Shown: in pieces, positions 13,901-14,681 of the stretch
Position numbering within the stretch: the first letter of the stretch is position 1
How the letters are laid out: every line of letters begins with the position of its first letter
NCBI GenBank assembly: GCA_049642385.1
Contig: JBAROU010000258.1
Coordinates: 1-14,681 of the forward strand
Source: JBAROU01 sp049642385
GTDB taxonomy: Bacteria > Chloroflexota > Dehalococcoidia > DSTF01 > RBG-16-68-14
Reading direction: 5' to 3'
Length of the DNA stretch: 14,681 bases
Notes under the pieces: model-generated
Databases searched by the model: none
The model's input: only the letters and a program-made list of their open reading frames with translations
What the model was told of the DNA's origin: nothing
Made by a program: the position numbers and the translations under genes

Positions 13901-13997
13901 GCACTTTATGTCTTAATTAGTGCACTACCATGCATCTCTAAGCGCACTTGACGCCATGTTTTGGTCCGATGTAGAATATACACATTCATGAAAGTGC
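13901..13997. promoter_or_regulatory. Array of GCACT motifs, likely operators
   Basis: GCACT starts at 13901, 13922 (inside palindrome AGTGCACT, 13919-13926) and 13944. Its reverse AGTGC ends at 13997. The first three are 21 and 22 bp apart, about two helical turns, and they flank and overlap the -35 of the SorC-like gene. Confidence 0.42.
13948..13977 (+). promoter_or_regulatory. Promoter of the SorC-like regulator
   Basis: TTGACG (13948-13953), an 18-bp spacer and TAGAAT (13972-13977) precede the gene. The predicted start is near 13984, giving a leader of about 26 nt with GGAGGG. A GCACTT motif overlaps the -35. Confidence 0.6.
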
Positions 13998-14009
13998 GGA
14001 GGGTAGACC

Positions 14010-14681
14010 ATGACTGGCACGCAGGCGGCACAGGCCATTGCAACAAAGCGTACTCGGCGGACGGACATCGAACGTTTCGCCCTGCTGTATGAGGTTGCGT
14101 ACAAACACCATACGGAAGGCTGGACTCGAGAAGAGCTCGCCGGACACTACGAATGCGACGTCACGACGGTTGCCCGTTGGCTCTCTGACGCCAACAGAAA
14201 TGACATCATTACGACGAGGGTTTCGCCCAAACTCCCCACCCTCCTGAATGCGGAGAGGAACCGACGTTTGGAGGAAGAGTTGCGTGATCGGTTCGTCAAC
14301 CTGCAGCAGGCCGTCGTCTTATCCGGGTTTAGCAACGGCTACGCGACCAAGGGGTCCGATGAACAATTGAATGTCCTGGAAAACTATTTGCACTGCCTAA
14401 TTGCGTACGGCTTTGCCAACCACGTAGCCGCTACTCGGTTTCGACGGGGAGACCACATCGGCGTTGGCGGCGGCCGTGGTAATTGGTTCTGGGCCTATCA
14501 TATGCCCCAGACCGACTGGAGCGACGGTCAAGTCACATCGCTCGCCACGCAAACCGCGAGCCAGCTTTGGGGTCAAGATGGCGCCCACATCGAAAGCATG
14601 GACGCGGATCAGGTTGCGGCGAGACTGCACAGCATCACGGGCGCTCGCTTGACCCTAGCTGGAATGCCGGTATCTCCGAAC
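14010..14681 (+). CDS. SorC/DeoR-like transcriptional regulator, C-terminally cut by the window
   Basis: The frame from ATG 14010 is open for 224 codons to the window end. GGAGGG lies 6 nt upstream. Residues about 37-62 (GWTREELAGHYECDVTTVARWLSDAN) form a helix-turn-helix like that of SorC-family regulators, followed by the short strand IITTRVSP. RLEEELRDRFVNLQQAVVL matches the start of the SorC ligand-binding domain, and FRRGDHIGVGGGRG (144-157) matches its G-D-x-I-G-V-G-x-G-R loop, which binds phosphosugars in characterised members. Codons and GC (about 57-60% by eye) are slightly below the core genes. It is divergent from the lipoprotein operon, so it may control itself, that operon, or genes further right. 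The family call rests on motifs remembered, not on a search. Confidence 0.75.
   Translation, partial: MTGTQAAQAIATKRTRRTDIERFALLYEVAYKHHTEGWTREELAGHYECDVTTVARWLSDANRNDIITTRVSPKLPTLLNAERNRRLEEELRDRFVNLQQAVVLSGFSNGYATKGSDEQLNVLENYLHCLIAYGFANHVAATRFRRGDHIGVGGGRGNWFWAYHMPQTDWSDGQVTSLATQTASQLWGQDGAHIESMDADQVAARLHSITGARLTLAGMPVSPN

Larger units (their letters stand above)
13519..14009. other. Divergent intergenic region with hairpin and regulatory motifs
   Basis: About 490 bp separate the lipoprotein and the SorC-like gene. No gene is supported. It contains a candidate minus-strand -10 (13549-13554), a 12-bp inverted repeat (13669-13710), and an AT-richer segment (about 13861-13990) with GCACT motifs and the regulator's promoter. 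Confidence 0.6.

Noticed and set aside
13513..13916. Several plus-strand frames of 65-97 codons
   Set aside because: They overlap the start of the lipoprotein gene or a hairpin, lack Shine-Dalgarno sites, and have composition unlike a protein.
1..14681. CRISPR array, insertion sequence or integrase in the window
   Set aside because: No spaced direct-repeat series, transposase or recombinase motif was seen on either strand; any integrase for the island must lie outside.

Overview
The window looks like a bacterial chromosome of moderately high GC (about 60-65% in the core genes by eye). Promoters are sigma70-type, tRNA genes carry an encoded 3' CCA, and gene packing is tight. The set (a fused class III CoA-transferase, a DrrAB-type ABC pair, a Thermus-like NAD malate dehydrogenase, a DinB-like protein, a SorC-like regulator) would fit Chloroflexota or a neighbouring lineage. 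That placement is inference; no marker gene settles it.

Left part (1-4550). A truncated rimI-like acetyltransferase on the minus strand (1-134) is divergent from a two-gene operon (261-4029). The operon encodes both halves of a heterodimeric ABC exporter. The first subunit has a degenerate catalytic dyad (Asp and Gln) and a canonical LSGGQ; the second has Glu and His but a deviant SVGQ signature. Together they predict one degenerate and one consensus ATP site. A RimJ/RimL-type GNAT gene converges on the operon.

tRNA and mdh block (4629-6240). A good promoter drives tRNA-Val(CAC), tRNA-Leu(CAG), a truncated tRNA-Arg-like pseudogene and an intact tRNA-Arg with anticodon GCG. A malate dehydrogenase gene follows 43 nt later. 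It has no ATG/GTG/TTG before its NAD-binding motif and probably starts at CTG 5087 behind a GGAGG. Just past mdh lies a second copy of the tRNA-Arg 3' half, split by a 24-nt GC-rich palindromic insert. The mdh segment is therefore bracketed like a tiny tRNA-targeted insertion.

Central part (6233-11046), all minus strand. It holds a 772-residue tandem CaiB/BaiF CoA-transferase, a translationally coupled ABC-2 permease and ATPase pair (DrrAB type), and a DinB/ClbS-like four-helix protein.

Right part (11106-14681). A displaced 3' half of a tRNA-Arg(CCT) at 11106-11153 looks like an attachment-site scar. To its right lie accessory genes: an operon of a VWA-like lipoprotein and a multi-pass membrane protein with a long charged tail, a 490-bp AT-richer intergenic region, and the 5' part of a SorC-like regulator preceded by an array of GCACT motifs. 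I read this as the left end of a genomic island that continues beyond the window. No integrase is visible here. The lipoprotein/membrane-protein pair with the neighbouring regulator is the best candidate for an undescribed system.
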